64,000 bases of DNA, taken from positions 124,001 through 188,000 of the forward strand of contig JACKHP010000006.1 of NCBI GenBank assembly GCA_020638905.1, read 5' to 3'. Positions within the stretch are counted from its first letter, which is position 1; each line of letters starts with the position of its first letter. Source of the DNA: Planctomycetota bacterium (GTDB lineage: Bacteria; Planctomycetota; B15-G4). The position numbers and the translations under genes were made by a program. This document shows positions 7,631 to 16,882 of this stretch, one piece after another. Under the pieces are notes generated by a model, which did not search any database, was not told the origin of the DNA, and was given only the letters and a program-made list of their open reading frames with translations.

Positions 7631-10459
7631 ATGCTGCGCATCCGTCTGCTGGCGAGCACGCTGCTGCTCGCCCTGGCTGTCCCGTCCCTGCTCGCCGCCG
7701 ACGCCGAGATCGTGCGCGGCAACGGGCGCTTCGCCTTCGAGGAGACCACGCTCGAGAACGGCCTGCGCGTCATCTCGCTCGAGGACCACAGCACGCCGAT
7801 CGTGGCCGTCCAGCTCTGGTACCACGTGGGCAGCAAGGACGAGCAGCCCGAGCGCCAGGGCTTCGCGCACATGTTCGAGCACATGATGTTCCGCGGCACC
7901 GACCGGCTCGGTCCCAAGGACCACTTCGAGTACGTGCGCCGCACGGGCGGCGACTGCAACGCCTACACCGCGTTCGACCAGACCGTGTACGTGCAGGAGG
8001 TGCCGTCCAACCAGCTCGACATGATCCTGTGGCTCGAGGCCGAGCGCATGGCCGCGCTCAAGATCGACGAGGGCGGCTTCGCCACCGAGCGCAAGGTCGT
8101 CGAGGAGGAGCGGCGCCTGGGCCTGAACCGTCCGTACGGCATGGTGCTCGAGCGCGTGCTCGACTTCGTCTTCACGAAGCATCCCTACCGCTGGTCGCCG
8201 ATCGGCAAGATCGAGCACCTGCGCGCGTCGACCGCCGACGACATCCAGCACTTCTGGGACACGTACTACGTGCCGAACAACGCCACGCTCGTGGTGGTCG
8301 GCGACGTGACGCACGCGCAGGTGCGCGAGCTCGCGCAGAAGCGCTTCGGCTGGATCCCGCGCTGCCCCGAGCCACCGCGGGTGACGGTCGTCGAGCCCGT
8401 CGACAAGGGCCTGCGGAGGCTCGAGATCTCCGAGGAGAGCGGTCCCGCGCCGGTGGGCGGCATCGTCTTCCTGACCGTGCCCGCCGGACACCCCGACGCG
8501 CTCCCGCTGCAGATGCTGATGCAGATCCTGGGCGGCGGCGAGTCGTCGCGCACGTACCTCTCGCTCGTGCGCCGGAAGGAGGTCGCCGAGATCGCGGGCG
8601 GCGGCGCCATGGAGCTCGAGCAGGCGGGCCTCGCCCTCGTGGGCGGGCTGGCCTCGCCGTTCGGCGGAGATCCCGAGGAGATCGTCGCGGCGCTGTGGGA
8701 CGAGATCGACAGGGTCGTCGCCGACGGCGTCACCGAGGAGGAACTCGCCAAGGTGCGCAACTCGGCCGAGCGCGACAGCGTGACCGAGTCGCTCACCGTG
8801 GCCAGCAAGGCGTCCGCGCTGGGACAGGCCGCGGTCATCGAGGGCGACACGCAGCTCGCGAACACCGCGCTCGAGCGCGTGCGCGCCGTGACGGTCGACG
8901 ACCTGCAGCGCGTGGCGAAGACGTACCTGGTGCGTGAGCGTGCCAGCGAGGTGCTGATCAAGCCCAGCCTCAAGGGCATGTTCGGGTCCGTGCTCGCGCT
9001 GGCGGGCAACACCTCCGACATGGGCGACGACGAGGCCGCCGACGAGGAGGTCGAGGGCGGCGCCCGGGCCCGGGCCGGCGGTCCGAAGGCCAGCGCGGTG
9101 CGTCCCGAGGGATTCGGCGAGAAGCCGCCGGTGGCGCCGCCGCTGGCCGTCTCGGTCGACCTGCCGAGCACCTCGGTCACGCTCGACAACGGACTCACGC
9201 TCACCGTGGTCGAGAACCACGAGGTCCCGTTCGTGACCGCCAGCCTGCGCCTGCTCGCGGGCGCGTTCACCGATCCCGACGACGCACCGGGCACGGCGTC
9301 GTTCGCGTCGAACCTCATCACGCGCGGGACCTTCGCGCGCGACGCCGAGGCGCTCGCCGCCGAGCTCGAGAAGAACGCCATCTCGCTCTCGGCGAACGCC
9401 GACACGGACAGCGCCTCGGTCGACGTGTCGAGCGTCACGGGACAGTTCGAGCGCGCGATGAAGCTGCTGGCCGAGGTCGTCCAGGTGCCGGCCTTCGACG
9501 CCAAGGAGTTCCGCATCCTGCGCGACCAGATGGCGACCGGCATGGCGGTCGACGAGAAGACGCCGTCGACCATCGCCGACCGCGCCTTCGCGCGCGCGCT
9601 GTGGGGCGACCATCCCTACGGACGTCCGGCGTCGGGCACGTCGAGCGACCTCAAGCACCTCGACCCCGACGGCCTGCGCGACTGGTGGGACGCGTTCGTG
9701 CGTCCCGAGACGGCCACGCTCTACGTGGCGGGCGACATCACGCCGGCCCGCGCGCGCGAGCTGGCCGAGCGCAGCTTCGGCGACTGGGAGGCCGAGGGCG
9801 AGCGCATCGAGCGTCCGATCCCGCCGTGGACGGCTCCCGACACGCTCAAGATCACGCTCGTCGACAGCAAGAACGCCGTGCAGAGCGAGATCCGCGCCGG
9901 ACACGACGGCATCCTGCGCAAGCACCCGCTGTTCGCCACGGGACAGGTGCTCACGCAGGTCTTCGGCGGCGCGTTCAGCAGCCGCCTGAACGACGCGCTG
10001 CGCGTGCAGAAGGGTCTCACCTACGGCGCCAGCGGCGGACTCTCGAGCCGTCGCTTCGGCGGCGAGTTCCGCGTGCGCACGTTCACCAAGACGCCCAAGA
10101 CGGCCGAGACCGTGCGCGCGCTGATCGACGAGGTGAAGCGCATGCGCGACGAGCCGCCCAGCGCCGAGGAGCTGTCCGACGCCACGAGCTACCTCGCGGG
10201 CTCGTTCGCCGGGTCGCTCGAGACGCCCCAGGCCGTCGTCTCGCGCCTCTGGACGCTGCGCCTGAACGGCCTGCCCGACGACGCGTGGTCGACCTACCTG
10301 GCGCAGATCGCGAAGACCACGTCCGACGACGTGGCCGCCGCGGCGGCCGAGTTGCTCGACCCCGAGCGCATGATCGTGGTCGTCGTGGGCGACGCCGACC
10401 AGGTCAAGGAGAGCCTGGAGGAGATCGCCGAGGTCGAGGTCGTCACCACGGGCGGCTGA
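7631..10459 (+). CDS. Secreted M16 family zinc metalloprotease (two-domain)
   Basis: A 942-residue insulinase-like peptidase with a Sec signal peptide (MLRIRLLASTLLLALAVPSLLA). The N-terminal M16 unit has the inverted zinc motif H80-x-x-E83-H84 (HMFEH) and a downstream glutamate cluster (ERKVVEEE, about residues 153-160) for the third ligand. An acidic/Ala-Gly linker (about residues 455-490) leads to a second M16 unit in which the zinc motif is replaced by ASFASN, so that half is structural, as is usual in the family. The ATG at 7631 is preferred over upstream in-frame starts because GGGGA precedes it and the signal peptide begins there. A second M16 protein lies at 28011-30953. Confidence 0.92.
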   Translation: MLRIRLLASTLLLALAVPSLLAADAEIVRGNGRFAFEETTLENGLRVISLEDHSTPIVAVQLWYHVGSKDEQPERQGFAHMFEHMMFRGTDRLGPKDHFEYVRRTGGDCNAYTAFDQTVYVQEVPSNQLDMILWLEAERMAALKIDEGGFATERKVVEEERRLGLNRPYGMVLERVLDFVFTKHPYRWSPIGKIEHLRASTADDIQHFWDTYYVPNNATLVVVGDVTHAQVRELAQKRFGWIPRCPEPPRVTVVEPVDKGLRRLEISEESGPAPVGGIVFLTVPAGHPDALPLQMLMQILGGGESSRTYLSLVRRKEVAEIAGGGAMELEQAGLALVGGLASPFGGDPEEIVAALWDEIDRVVADGVTEEELAKVRNSAERDSVTESLTVASKASALGQAAVIEGDTQLANTALERVRAVTVDDLQRVAKTYLVRERASEVLIKPSLKGMFGSVLALAGNTSDMGDDEAADEEVEGGARARAGGPKASAVRPEGFGEKPPVAPPLAVSVDLPSTSVTLDNGLTLTVVENHEVPFVTASLRLLAGAFTDPDDAPGTASFASNLITRGTFARDAEALAAELEKNAISLSANADTDSASVDVSSVTGQFERAMKLLAEVVQVPAFDAKEFRILRDQMATGMAVDEKTPSTIADRAFARALWGDHPYGRPASGTSSDLKHLDPDGLRDWWDAFVRPETATLYVAGDITPARARELAERSFGDWEAEGERIERPIPPWTAPDTLKITLVDSKNAVQSEIRAGHDGILRKHPLFATGQVLTQVFGGAFSSRLNDALRVQKGLTYGASGGLSSRRFGGEFRVRTFTKTPKTAETVRALIDEVKRMRDEPPSAEELSDATSYLAGSFAGSLETPQAVVSRLWTLRLNGLPDDAWSTYLAQIAKTTSDDVAAAAAELLDPERMIVVVVGDADQVKESLEEIAEVEVVTTGG

Positions 10460-10490
10460 ACCGCGAACTTCACCGTCTTTTGCCCTTCCG

Positions 10491-10509
10491 CCCGAAGGCG
10501 AGCTTCGGG
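10491..10509 (+). terminator. Hairpin after the M16 protease gene
   Basis: CCCGAAG (10491-10497) pairs perfectly with CTTCGGG (10503-10509) around a 5-nt loop, 32 bp after the stop. There is no long T tract; TTTT lies just upstream at 10478. Confidence 0.4.
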
Positions 10510-10576
10510 GCCGTCGGCGCGCAGCCGCGCCGCGGCCGGTCGTGGTTCACTTGCCACTCCCCCGCGGCCGTCCGGC

Positions 10577-10605
10577 TTGATCGCCGTGCCCCCCGGGTCG
10601 ACAAT
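10577..10605 (+). promoter_or_regulatory. Sigma70-type promoter of the aconitase gene
   Basis: TTGATC (10577-10582), a 17-bp spacer, and GACAAT (10600-10605), ending 38 bp before the ATG. Both boxes match consensus at four of six positions. Confidence 0.5.
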
Positions 10606-10643
10606 GGCGGGTTCTCCCGCACGCCTCGATCCAGGGATCCACC

Positions 10644-12923
10644 ATGAGCGAGCTCGACGCCATCGCGAACCTCTACTCGGGCCTCTCGGCGATCCACGCC
10701 CAGGTCCGCCAGCGGCTCGGCCGTCCGCTCACGCTGGCCGAGAAGGTGCTCTACAGCCACCTCGACGACCGCGACGGCGAGCTCCCCGAGCGCGGCAAGA
10801 GCTACGTCGACCTGTCCCCCGACCGCGTCGCGATGCAGGACGCCACGGCCCAGATGGCGCTGCTGCAGTTCGCGATGACGGGGCGCAGCGAGTCGGCGGT
10901 GCCGACCACGATCCACTGCGACCACCTCATCAGGGCCTGGCACGGCAAGGACGAGGACCTGAAGACCGCGAACGACGAGAACGCCGAGGTCTACGCGTTC
11001 CTCAAGTCCGCCGCGGCGAAGTGGGGACTCGGGTTCTGGGAGCCGGGGGCGGGCATCATCCACCAGGTCGTGCTCGAGCAGTACGCCTTCCCCGGCGGCA
11101 TGATGATCGGCACCGACAGCCACACGCCGAACGCCGGCGGCCTGGGCATGGTGGCGATCGGCGTGGGCGGCGCCGACGCGATGGAGGTCATGGCCGGCCT
11201 GCCGTTCGGCGTGCGCTGGCCGAAGCTCATCGGCGTGCACCTGACCGGCGCGCTCGACGGCTGGAGCTCGCCCAAGGACGTGATCCTCAAGGTCTGCGAA
11301 CTGCTCACGGTCAAGGGCGGCACGGGCGCCATCGTCGAGTACTTCGGCCCGGGCACGCGCTCGATCTCGTGCACCGGCAAGGCGACCATCTGCAACATGG
11401 GGGCCGAGCTCGGCGCGACGACGTCGATCTTCCCGTTCGACGAGCGCATGGCGAAGTACCTCGAGGCCACCGGGCGCGCCGACGTGGCGCAGCTCGCGCG
11501 CAAGCACGCCTCCGAACTCGTGGCCGATCCCGACGTCGGGAAGGAGCCCACGCGCTTCTACGACCAGATCGTCGAGATCGACCTCTCGAAGCTGCCGCCG
11601 ATGGTCGTCGGTCCGCACACCCCCGACCGCGCGCGCGCGCTCGACGCCCTGGCCGCCGAGGCCAAGAAGGAAGGCTGGCCGCTCGAGCTCACCTCGGCGC
11701 TCATCGGCTCGTGCACGAACAGCAGCTACGAGGACATGGGACGCGCCGCGTCGGTGGCGCGCCAGGCGTCCGCCAAGGGACTGAAGACGAAGACGAAGCT
11801 GCTCGTGACGCCCGGCAGCAACCGCGTCGACGAGACCATCCGCCGCGACGGGCAGATGCAGGCGCTGGCGGACATCGACGCCACGGTGCTCGCGAACGCC
11901 TGCGGTCCGTGCATCGGCCAGTGGAAGCGCGACGACGTCAAGGGCGGCGAGACGAACACGATCGTGACCTCGTTCAACCGCAACTTCAGCGGACGCAACG
12001 ACGGCAACCACTCGACGCTGGCCTTCATCTCGAGCCCCGAGGTCGTGGTCGCCATGGCCCTCGCGGGCCGCATCGACTTCGACCCGCGCCGGGACACGCT
12101 CACGGGCGCCGACGGCAAGCCGGTCAAGCTCGACCCGCCCAGCGGCGACGAGCTGCCCGCCCTGGGCTTCGCGAAGAGCGCGAAGGGCTACGTCGCACCG
12201 CTCCCCGAGGACAAGCGCGCCCGCGCCGACCTGGTGGTCTCGCCCAAGAGCGATCGCCTGCAGCTGCTGGAGCCGTTCGCCGCGCCGCGCGCCGAGGAGT
12301 TCGTCGACCTGCCGCTGCTGCTCAAGGTCTCGGGCAAGTGCACCACCGACCACATCTCGGCGGCGGGACGCTGGCTGAAGTTCCGCGGCCACCTCGAGAA
12401 CATCTCCGACAACATGTACATCGGGGCCACGAACGCCTTCGGCGGCGACATCGGCACCGGCAAGGACCAGCTCTCGGGCGAGACCGGCGTCGCGCTGCCC
12501 GCCATCGCGCGCCACTACAAGGCCGAGGGCAAGGGATGGATCGTGGTCGGCGACGTCAACTACGGCGAGGGCAGCTCGCGCGAGCACGCCGCCCTCTCGC
12601 CGCGCTACCTGGGCTGCAAGGCGATCATCGCCCGCAGCTTCGCGCGCATCGCCGAGACGAACCTCAAGAAGCAGGGCGTGCTGGCGCTGACCTTCGCCAA
12701 CGCCAACGACTGGTCGCGCATCCGCGAGGACGATCGCTTCACGCTGCAGGGCGTCGACGAGCTCTCGCCCGGCAGCAAGGTCACCGTGACGGTCGACCAC
12801 GGCGACGGCACGACCGACCGCTTCGAGACCGTCCACACGCTGAGCGAGCTGCAGGTGCGCTGGTTCGAGGCCGGCTCGGCGCTCAACTACCTGCGTGCGC
12901 AGAGCGAGACGGTCGGCGTCTGA
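10644..12923 (+). CDS. acn: Aconitate hydratase, mitochondrial-type
   Basis: A 759-residue aconitase, converting citrate to isocitrate in the TCA cycle with a [4Fe-4S] cluster. Predicted cluster cysteines are C357 (GSCTNSS), C420 and C423 (NACGPCIG), almost the same numbering as pig-heart aconitase. The swivel domain at the C-terminus is intact (GEGSSREHAALSPRYLG). Length and motifs match the eukaryotic mitochondrial-type branch rather than the ~890-residue AcnA or AcnB; that branch is also found in several bacterial phyla. AGGGA precedes the ATG. It appears monocistronic, with its own promoter and a convergent sulfatase-type gene downstream. Confidence 0.95.
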   Translation: MSELDAIANLYSGLSAIHAQVRQRLGRPLTLAEKVLYSHLDDRDGELPERGKSYVDLSPDRVAMQDATAQMALLQFAMTGRSESAVPTTIHCDHLIRAWHGKDEDLKTANDENAEVYAFLKSAAAKWGLGFWEPGAGIIHQVVLEQYAFPGGMMIGTDSHTPNAGGLGMVAIGVGGADAMEVMAGLPFGVRWPKLIGVHLTGALDGWSSPKDVILKVCELLTVKGGTGAIVEYFGPGTRSISCTGKATICNMGAELGATTSIFPFDERMAKYLEATGRADVAQLARKHASELVADPDVGKEPTRFYDQIVEIDLSKLPPMVVGPHTPDRARALDALAAEAKKEGWPLELTSALIGSCTNSSYEDMGRAASVARQASAKGLKTKTKLLVTPGSNRVDETIRRDGQMQALADIDATVLANACGPCIGQWKRDDVKGGETNTIVTSFNRNFSGRNDGNHSTLAFISSPEVVVAMALAGRIDFDPRRDTLTGADGKPVKLDPPSGDELPALGFAKSAKGYVAPLPEDKRARADLVVSPKSDRLQLLEPFAAPRAEEFVDLPLLLKVSGKCTTDHISAAGRWLKFRGHLENISDNMYIGATNAFGGDIGTGKDQLSGETGVALPAIARHYKAEGKGWIVVGDVNYGEGSSREHAALSPRYLGCKAIIARSFARIAETNLKKQGVLALTFANANDWSRIREDDRFTLQGVDELSPGSKVTVTVDHGDGTTDRFETVHTLSELQVRWFEAGSALNYLRAQSETVGV

Positions 12924-12989
12924 GGCGCGGCGTGGCGGCAGGTCCGGGGGCGCCCGGCGACGTCCTGCGCTGCCCGACGCTCCCCGTGC

Positions 12990-15410
12990 TCAGCGCTCGA
13001 AGCGTCGGCACCAGGCGCAGTCGTCGGGCACGAAGAACGTCCCGCTCGACTCGTCGTCGAACTGCACGTAGCCCAGGCTCTCGAGCGACGCGCGCTGGGC
13101 GTCGTCGAGCACGAGCCCGTGATCGGCGAGCTGCGACGGGTCGGCGGCGTCCAGCCAGTCGATGAGCAGCGCGCGCAGGCGGCGGGCCTGCTCGAAGTGC
13201 GTCTCGAGCAGGTCGTGCTCGCAGGACGGATCGGCGCGCACGTCGAAGAGCTGCACCTCGTGCGCCGCGTGCTTCACGAGCACGTAGCTCGTGTCGCGGG
13301 CGAAGAGGTGCAGCACGCACAGCATGCCGTCGAGCTCGACGGACGCCGAGCGTCCGAAGGCCTCGAGCGCGAAGCGCGGCGCGCGCACGCGCTCCGGGTC
13401 GAGCTGCTCGAGCAGATCGCGTCCCGGGAACGGCGCGTCATCGAGACCGGCGAGATCGAGCAGCGTGCGTCCGAGGTCGGTGTGCTGGACGCGCGCCGGG
13501 CTGCGCACCCCCACCGGCACGCCCGGGCCGGCCAGCACGAGCGGCACGTGCAGCGTGGCCGGCAGCACGCCCTCGTGCCGGAACAGGATCCCGTCCTCGC
13601 CGAGGCACTCGCCGTGGTCGGCCACCAGCGCGAGCACGCCGGCCGCCAGCCGGGGCGCCGCGAAGAGACGCGCGAGCACCGCGTCCTGGGCCTCGATCTC
13701 GGCGCGGTACTCGGCCTTCGGGTACTCGAGGTCGGTGATGTCTCGCAACGACGGCGGCAGCGCGGTGGCGGGGATGCCGTCGGGCAGCGTCCCGGCTCGC
13801 GGGTCGCGCGCCGGATCCCAGAGCCGCGCCAGCACGTCCGGCGGCGGCTCGTACGGGATGTGCGCGTCGAACACGTGCACCCACAGGAACAGCGGCCGAC
13901 CCTCGGCCTCGGGCAGCCACTCCAGCGCGTCCTCGACCGTCTCCGCCGCGGGACGAGCCGCATCCGGGGTCCACGAGACGCGCTCGAAGCCCTGCTCGAG
14001 GCCGCTGTCGGCGGGGCCGAGGTGTCCCGAGCTGACCGCGGCCCAGGTCGCGAAGCCGCCGCGCGCGAACTCCTCGGCCAGCGTGTCGGCCTCGGACGCC
14101 AGGCGCGTGAAGTTGTCGAGCACGCCCGTGTCGCGCGGCGACAGCCCCGTGAACAGCGCCGCGTGGGACGGCGTCGTGTTGTTGACCGTCGACCACGCGT
14201 CGTCGAACAGCACGCCCCGCGCGGCCAGGGCGTCGAGCGCAGGCGTGCGGACGTCGACCTGGCCGAGCACGCCCACGTGGTCGCCGCGGTGCGTGTCGGA
14301 CGTCACGAGCAGCACCGTCGGCTGGTGTCCCGCGCTCGCGGACACGAGCCACGCCTCGCCCACCACGAGCGAGAGCTGGCGCGGTCCGCGCAGAACGAAG
14401 CTCAACGCGACCTCGCGGCCGGCGAACTCGGAGACGTCGAAGGACGCGCGCTCCCAACCCTCGCCGGCCTCGCCCAGCATCGTCGTCAGGCGCCTGCCGG
14501 GCTCGCCGTCCTCGTCGACGAGCACGTCGAGGTACGCCTCGGGATCGGACGGTGCCTCGGCCGCCGCCTCGGTCGACGCGTCGACCTCGTGCGCGACGGC
14601 CCACGAGAAGCTGAGGCGCCCGTCGGTCGGCACCCGTCCCCGGGCCCACAGCGGGCGCCCCGCGAGCAGTCCCACGCCGCGTCGCGCCTCGCCGCCGAAC
14701 GACACGAGCGCGGTGCCCTCGTCGGGATCGGGCACGCCGCTGCCCAGCGGGTGCACGAGGAACTCCACCTCGGAGAGGGCCAGCGTGCGGTACGTCCCCG
14801 AGACGTCGACCACGAGCTCGTCGCAGGGGCGCACGTCGTCGGGTCGCGGCAGCGGCAGCACGACCTCGGTGGGACGATCGCGCACCGGCACCTCGAGCAG
14901 TTCGCTGGCCGTCACGAGCGCTCCCGCGCGCCGCAGCAGCACGCGCACGGATCCCGAGCCCGAGAACGAGAGCGCGAGCCGCACCGAGTCGAAGCGCTGC
15001 GGCTCGTACGTCCCCGCGCGGGAGAGCTGCACGGGGGCGGGACGGGCGGCACCGGCGAGCAGGGCGCGCGTGGCGGGCGTCTCGGGCACGCCGGGGTGGT
15101 GCCCGACTCCGTACGCGGGCGCCTCGACCTTCCAGCGCTCGACCTCGCGCACGACGTCGAAGCGCCGGAACACGCGCGGCTCGGGCCACGCCAGCGCGTC
15201 GTCGGCGCCGTGCAACTCGAGCCGCATCGCCCGCCGCGCGGGATCCTCTGCGACGTCCGCGTCGGGCAGCGCGCCGGGCGCGTTCGCTTCCGTCCCCTTC
15301 GTCACGGCGTCGCGCGCACGTTCGTCGCCACACCCGACCGCGAGCGCGCACGCCCACGCGAAGACGCACGCCCGACCGATCGAGGAGGTCTTCGACGCGC
15401 CGCCCCTCAT
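12990..15410 (-). CDS. Sulfatase-fold lipoprotein, threonine nucleophile, C-terminal CxxC
   Basis: An 806-residue predicted lipoprotein (lipobox ending at C27, LAVGC). Residues about 40-370 form beta-rich non-catalytic domains. The alkaline-phosphatase/sulfatase fold follows, with metal motifs SDTHRGDH and ADHGE. The nucleophile position in TTPSHAALFTG is T412, not the Cys or Ser that sulfatase-modifying enzymes convert to formylglycine, so a classical sulfatase is unlikely; phosphatase, phosphodiesterase or transferase chemistry is possible. The chain ends in a C-x-x-C-R tail. The ATG at 15410 overlaps the stop of the upstream gene (ATGA). It is last of three coupled paralogues. Confidence 0.85.
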   Translation of the reverse strand: MRGGASKTSSIGRACVFAWACALAVGCGDERARDAVTKGTEANAPGALPDADVAEDPARRAMRLELHGADDALAWPEPRVFRRFDVVREVERWKVEAPAYGVGHHPGVPETPATRALLAGAARPAPVQLSRAGTYEPQRFDSVRLALSFSGSGSVRVLLRRAGALVTASELLEVPVRDRPTEVVLPLPRPDDVRPCDELVVDVSGTYRTLALSEVEFLVHPLGSGVPDPDEGTALVSFGGEARRGVGLLAGRPLWARGRVPTDGRLSFSWAVAHEVDASTEAAAEAPSDPEAYLDVLVDEDGEPGRRLTTMLGEAGEGWERASFDVSEFAGREVALSFVLRGPRQLSLVVGEAWLVSASAGHQPTVLLVTSDTHRGDHVGVLGQVDVRTPALDALAARGVLFDDAWSTVNNTTPSHAALFTGLSPRDTGVLDNFTRLASEADTLAEEFARGGFATWAAVSSGHLGPADSGLEQGFERVSWTPDAARPAAETVEDALEWLPEAEGRPLFLWVHVFDAHIPYEPPPDVLARLWDPARDPRAGTLPDGIPATALPPSLRDITDLEYPKAEYRAEIEAQDAVLARLFAAPRLAAGVLALVADHGECLGEDGILFRHEGVLPATLHVPLVLAGPGVPVGVRSPARVQHTDLGRTLLDLAGLDDAPFPGRDLLEQLDPERVRAPRFALEAFGRSASVELDGMLCVLHLFARDTSYVLVKHAAHEVQLFDVRADPSCEHDLLETHFEQARRLRALLIDWLDAADPSQLADHGLVLDDAQRASLESLGYVQFDDESSGTFFVPDDCAWCRRFER

Positions 15411-16882
15411 CGGGGCTTCAAGGCCCGGCAGATCGGGCAACCGTCGGGACGCCAGGGGGGCCTCAGCGTGGCAAGCGGGCGACCGGCGTAGCCGAGCTCC
15501 GCGCGCAGGGCCTCCTCGTCGGGGTCGGGCTCACCCGGCTCGGCCCAGCCCTCGAGCGGCTCGACGCGCAGCCACGTGACGAGGTCGGTCAGCATCGCCA
15601 GCCCGCGCTGGCCGAGCTCGCGCGGCTCGGCGACGACGTCTCCGTCACCCGGGGCGAGCAGGTCGTGCTCGAGGAGCGGGTCGGCGGCCACGTCGAAGAG
15701 CATCGCCTGGTGCATGTTGCGCTTGTCGGTCAGGAACGGCAGCTTGCGCGGCTGCAAGGGGATCACGAGCTGCAGGTCGCCGCGGGCCAGCGAGGCCGAG
15801 ACCGCGTGCTCCGAGAGCATGAAGCGGTCGCCGTCGCGCTCGCCCTTCGCGAACAGGTCGCGTCCCGGGAAGCCGTCGACGGGCAGGCCGGCGCGGGCCA
15901 GGAGCGTGACTCCCACGTCGAGCACGCTGGCCGGGCGCGGATCGCGGACGCCCCGCGGCGCGTCCGGCGCCGACACGAGCAGCGGCACCTCGGCGATCTC
16001 GGGCGCGGTGCCGAAGGCCTTGTAGAACAGTCCGCTCTGCCCCAACGCCATGCCCTGCAGCCCGACGTACGCGGTCACCCCGGACAGCACGCGCGGCGTC
16101 TCGAACAGCGGCGCCAGGGCGGCGTCGAGCGCCCGGATGCAGGCCTTGTAGCGACACCACGGCCAGTTGCGGTCGGTGATGTCGGCGTAGGGCAGCGGCA
16201 GCGCACGCAGGAAGGGCATCGGCAGCTTGAGGCGCGGATCGCGCGGGTCGTCGCGCGGCTCGTACGCGTCGTCGAGCAGCGCCTGCGGCGGATCGTGCGG
16301 CCACGCGGCGTCGCCGAGGTGCACCCACAGGAAGACGTCGCGTCCATCCGCCTCGTCGAGCAGGGCCAGCGCGCGCTGCACCACGTCGCGCGCCTCGCGG
16401 CGCCGCACGTCGGACGGCGCGTCGCTGCGCTGGAACCCCTGCAGCAGCCCGCTCGCCTCGCCCAGCGGACGCTCGCCCAACGACGCGCACGTGAACCAGC
16501 CCGCGGCCTCGAAGCGCTCGGCCAGCGTCTGCGCCGCGTCACCGAGGCGCGTCTCCTCGTCGTACACCCCGGTGACCGGGGGCGGGCGTCCGGTCATGAG
16601 CGCCGCCGCCGCCGCGCGTGGCGAAGGAGCCACGGTGGACGCGTCGCCGAACAGCACCCCGCGCCGCGCCAGGTCGTCGAGCGTGGGCGTGAGCACGTCG
16701 ACGCCGCGGAAGGCCAGGTTGAGGTGGTCGGCGCGGTGCCAGCTCGCGGTCACCAGCACCACGGTGCGCGACGCTCCCTGCCCGTCGGTCGCGGCCGACG
16801 CCGCAGCCGCGGACGACACGGGAGCGGCCAGCGCGATCGTCCACGCGCACGCGAGCAGCAGGAACGCCTTGCGCGCGGTCAT
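15407..16882 (-). CDS. Catalytically dead sulfatase-fold secreted protein, C-terminal CxxC
   Basis: A 491-residue protein with a Sec signal peptide (TARKAFLLLACAWTIALAA) and then only the sulfatase-fold domain. It keeps the overall fold markers (RADHL, GVLFGDAS, MTG) but lacks the catalytic ones. The first metal Asp (SDTH in its neighbours) is SWH here. The nucleophile block is APSPRAAAAALMTG without Cys, Ser or Thr at the right place. The ADHGE metal motif is replaced by LQGMA. It also ends in a C-x-x-C-R tail. It is coupled at both ends by ATGA overlaps, so it is expressed with two intact paralogues; a structural or regulatory role is inferred. Confidence 0.8.
   Translation of the reverse strand: MTARKAFLLLACAWTIALAAPVSSAAAASAATDGQGASRTVVLVTASWHRADHLNLAFRGVDVLTPTLDDLARRGVLFGDASTVAPSPRAAAAALMTGRPPPVTGVYDEETRLGDAAQTLAERFEAAGWFTCASLGERPLGEASGLLQGFQRSDAPSDVRRREARDVVQRALALLDEADGRDVFLWVHLGDAAWPHDPPQALLDDAYEPRDDPRDPRLKLPMPFLRALPLPYADITDRNWPWCRYKACIRALDAALAPLFETPRVLSGVTAYVGLQGMALGQSGLFYKAFGTAPEIAEVPLLVSAPDAPRGVRDPRPASVLDVGVTLLARAGLPVDGFPGRDLFAKGERDGDRFMLSEHAVSASLARGDLQLVIPLQPRKLPFLTDKRNMHQAMLFDVAADPLLEHDLLAPGDGDVVAEPRELGQRGLAMLTDLVTWLRVEPLEGWAEPGEPDPDEEALRAELGYAGRPLATLRPPWRPDGCPICRALKPR

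Noticed and set aside
13119..15491. Long plus-strand ORF opposite the sulfatase-fold gene (790 codons)
   Set aside because: It has a Val/Ala/Arg/Gly mirror composition with no domain, while the minus-strand frame has a signal peptide, metal motifs and coupled ends. It is a GC-bias shadow.
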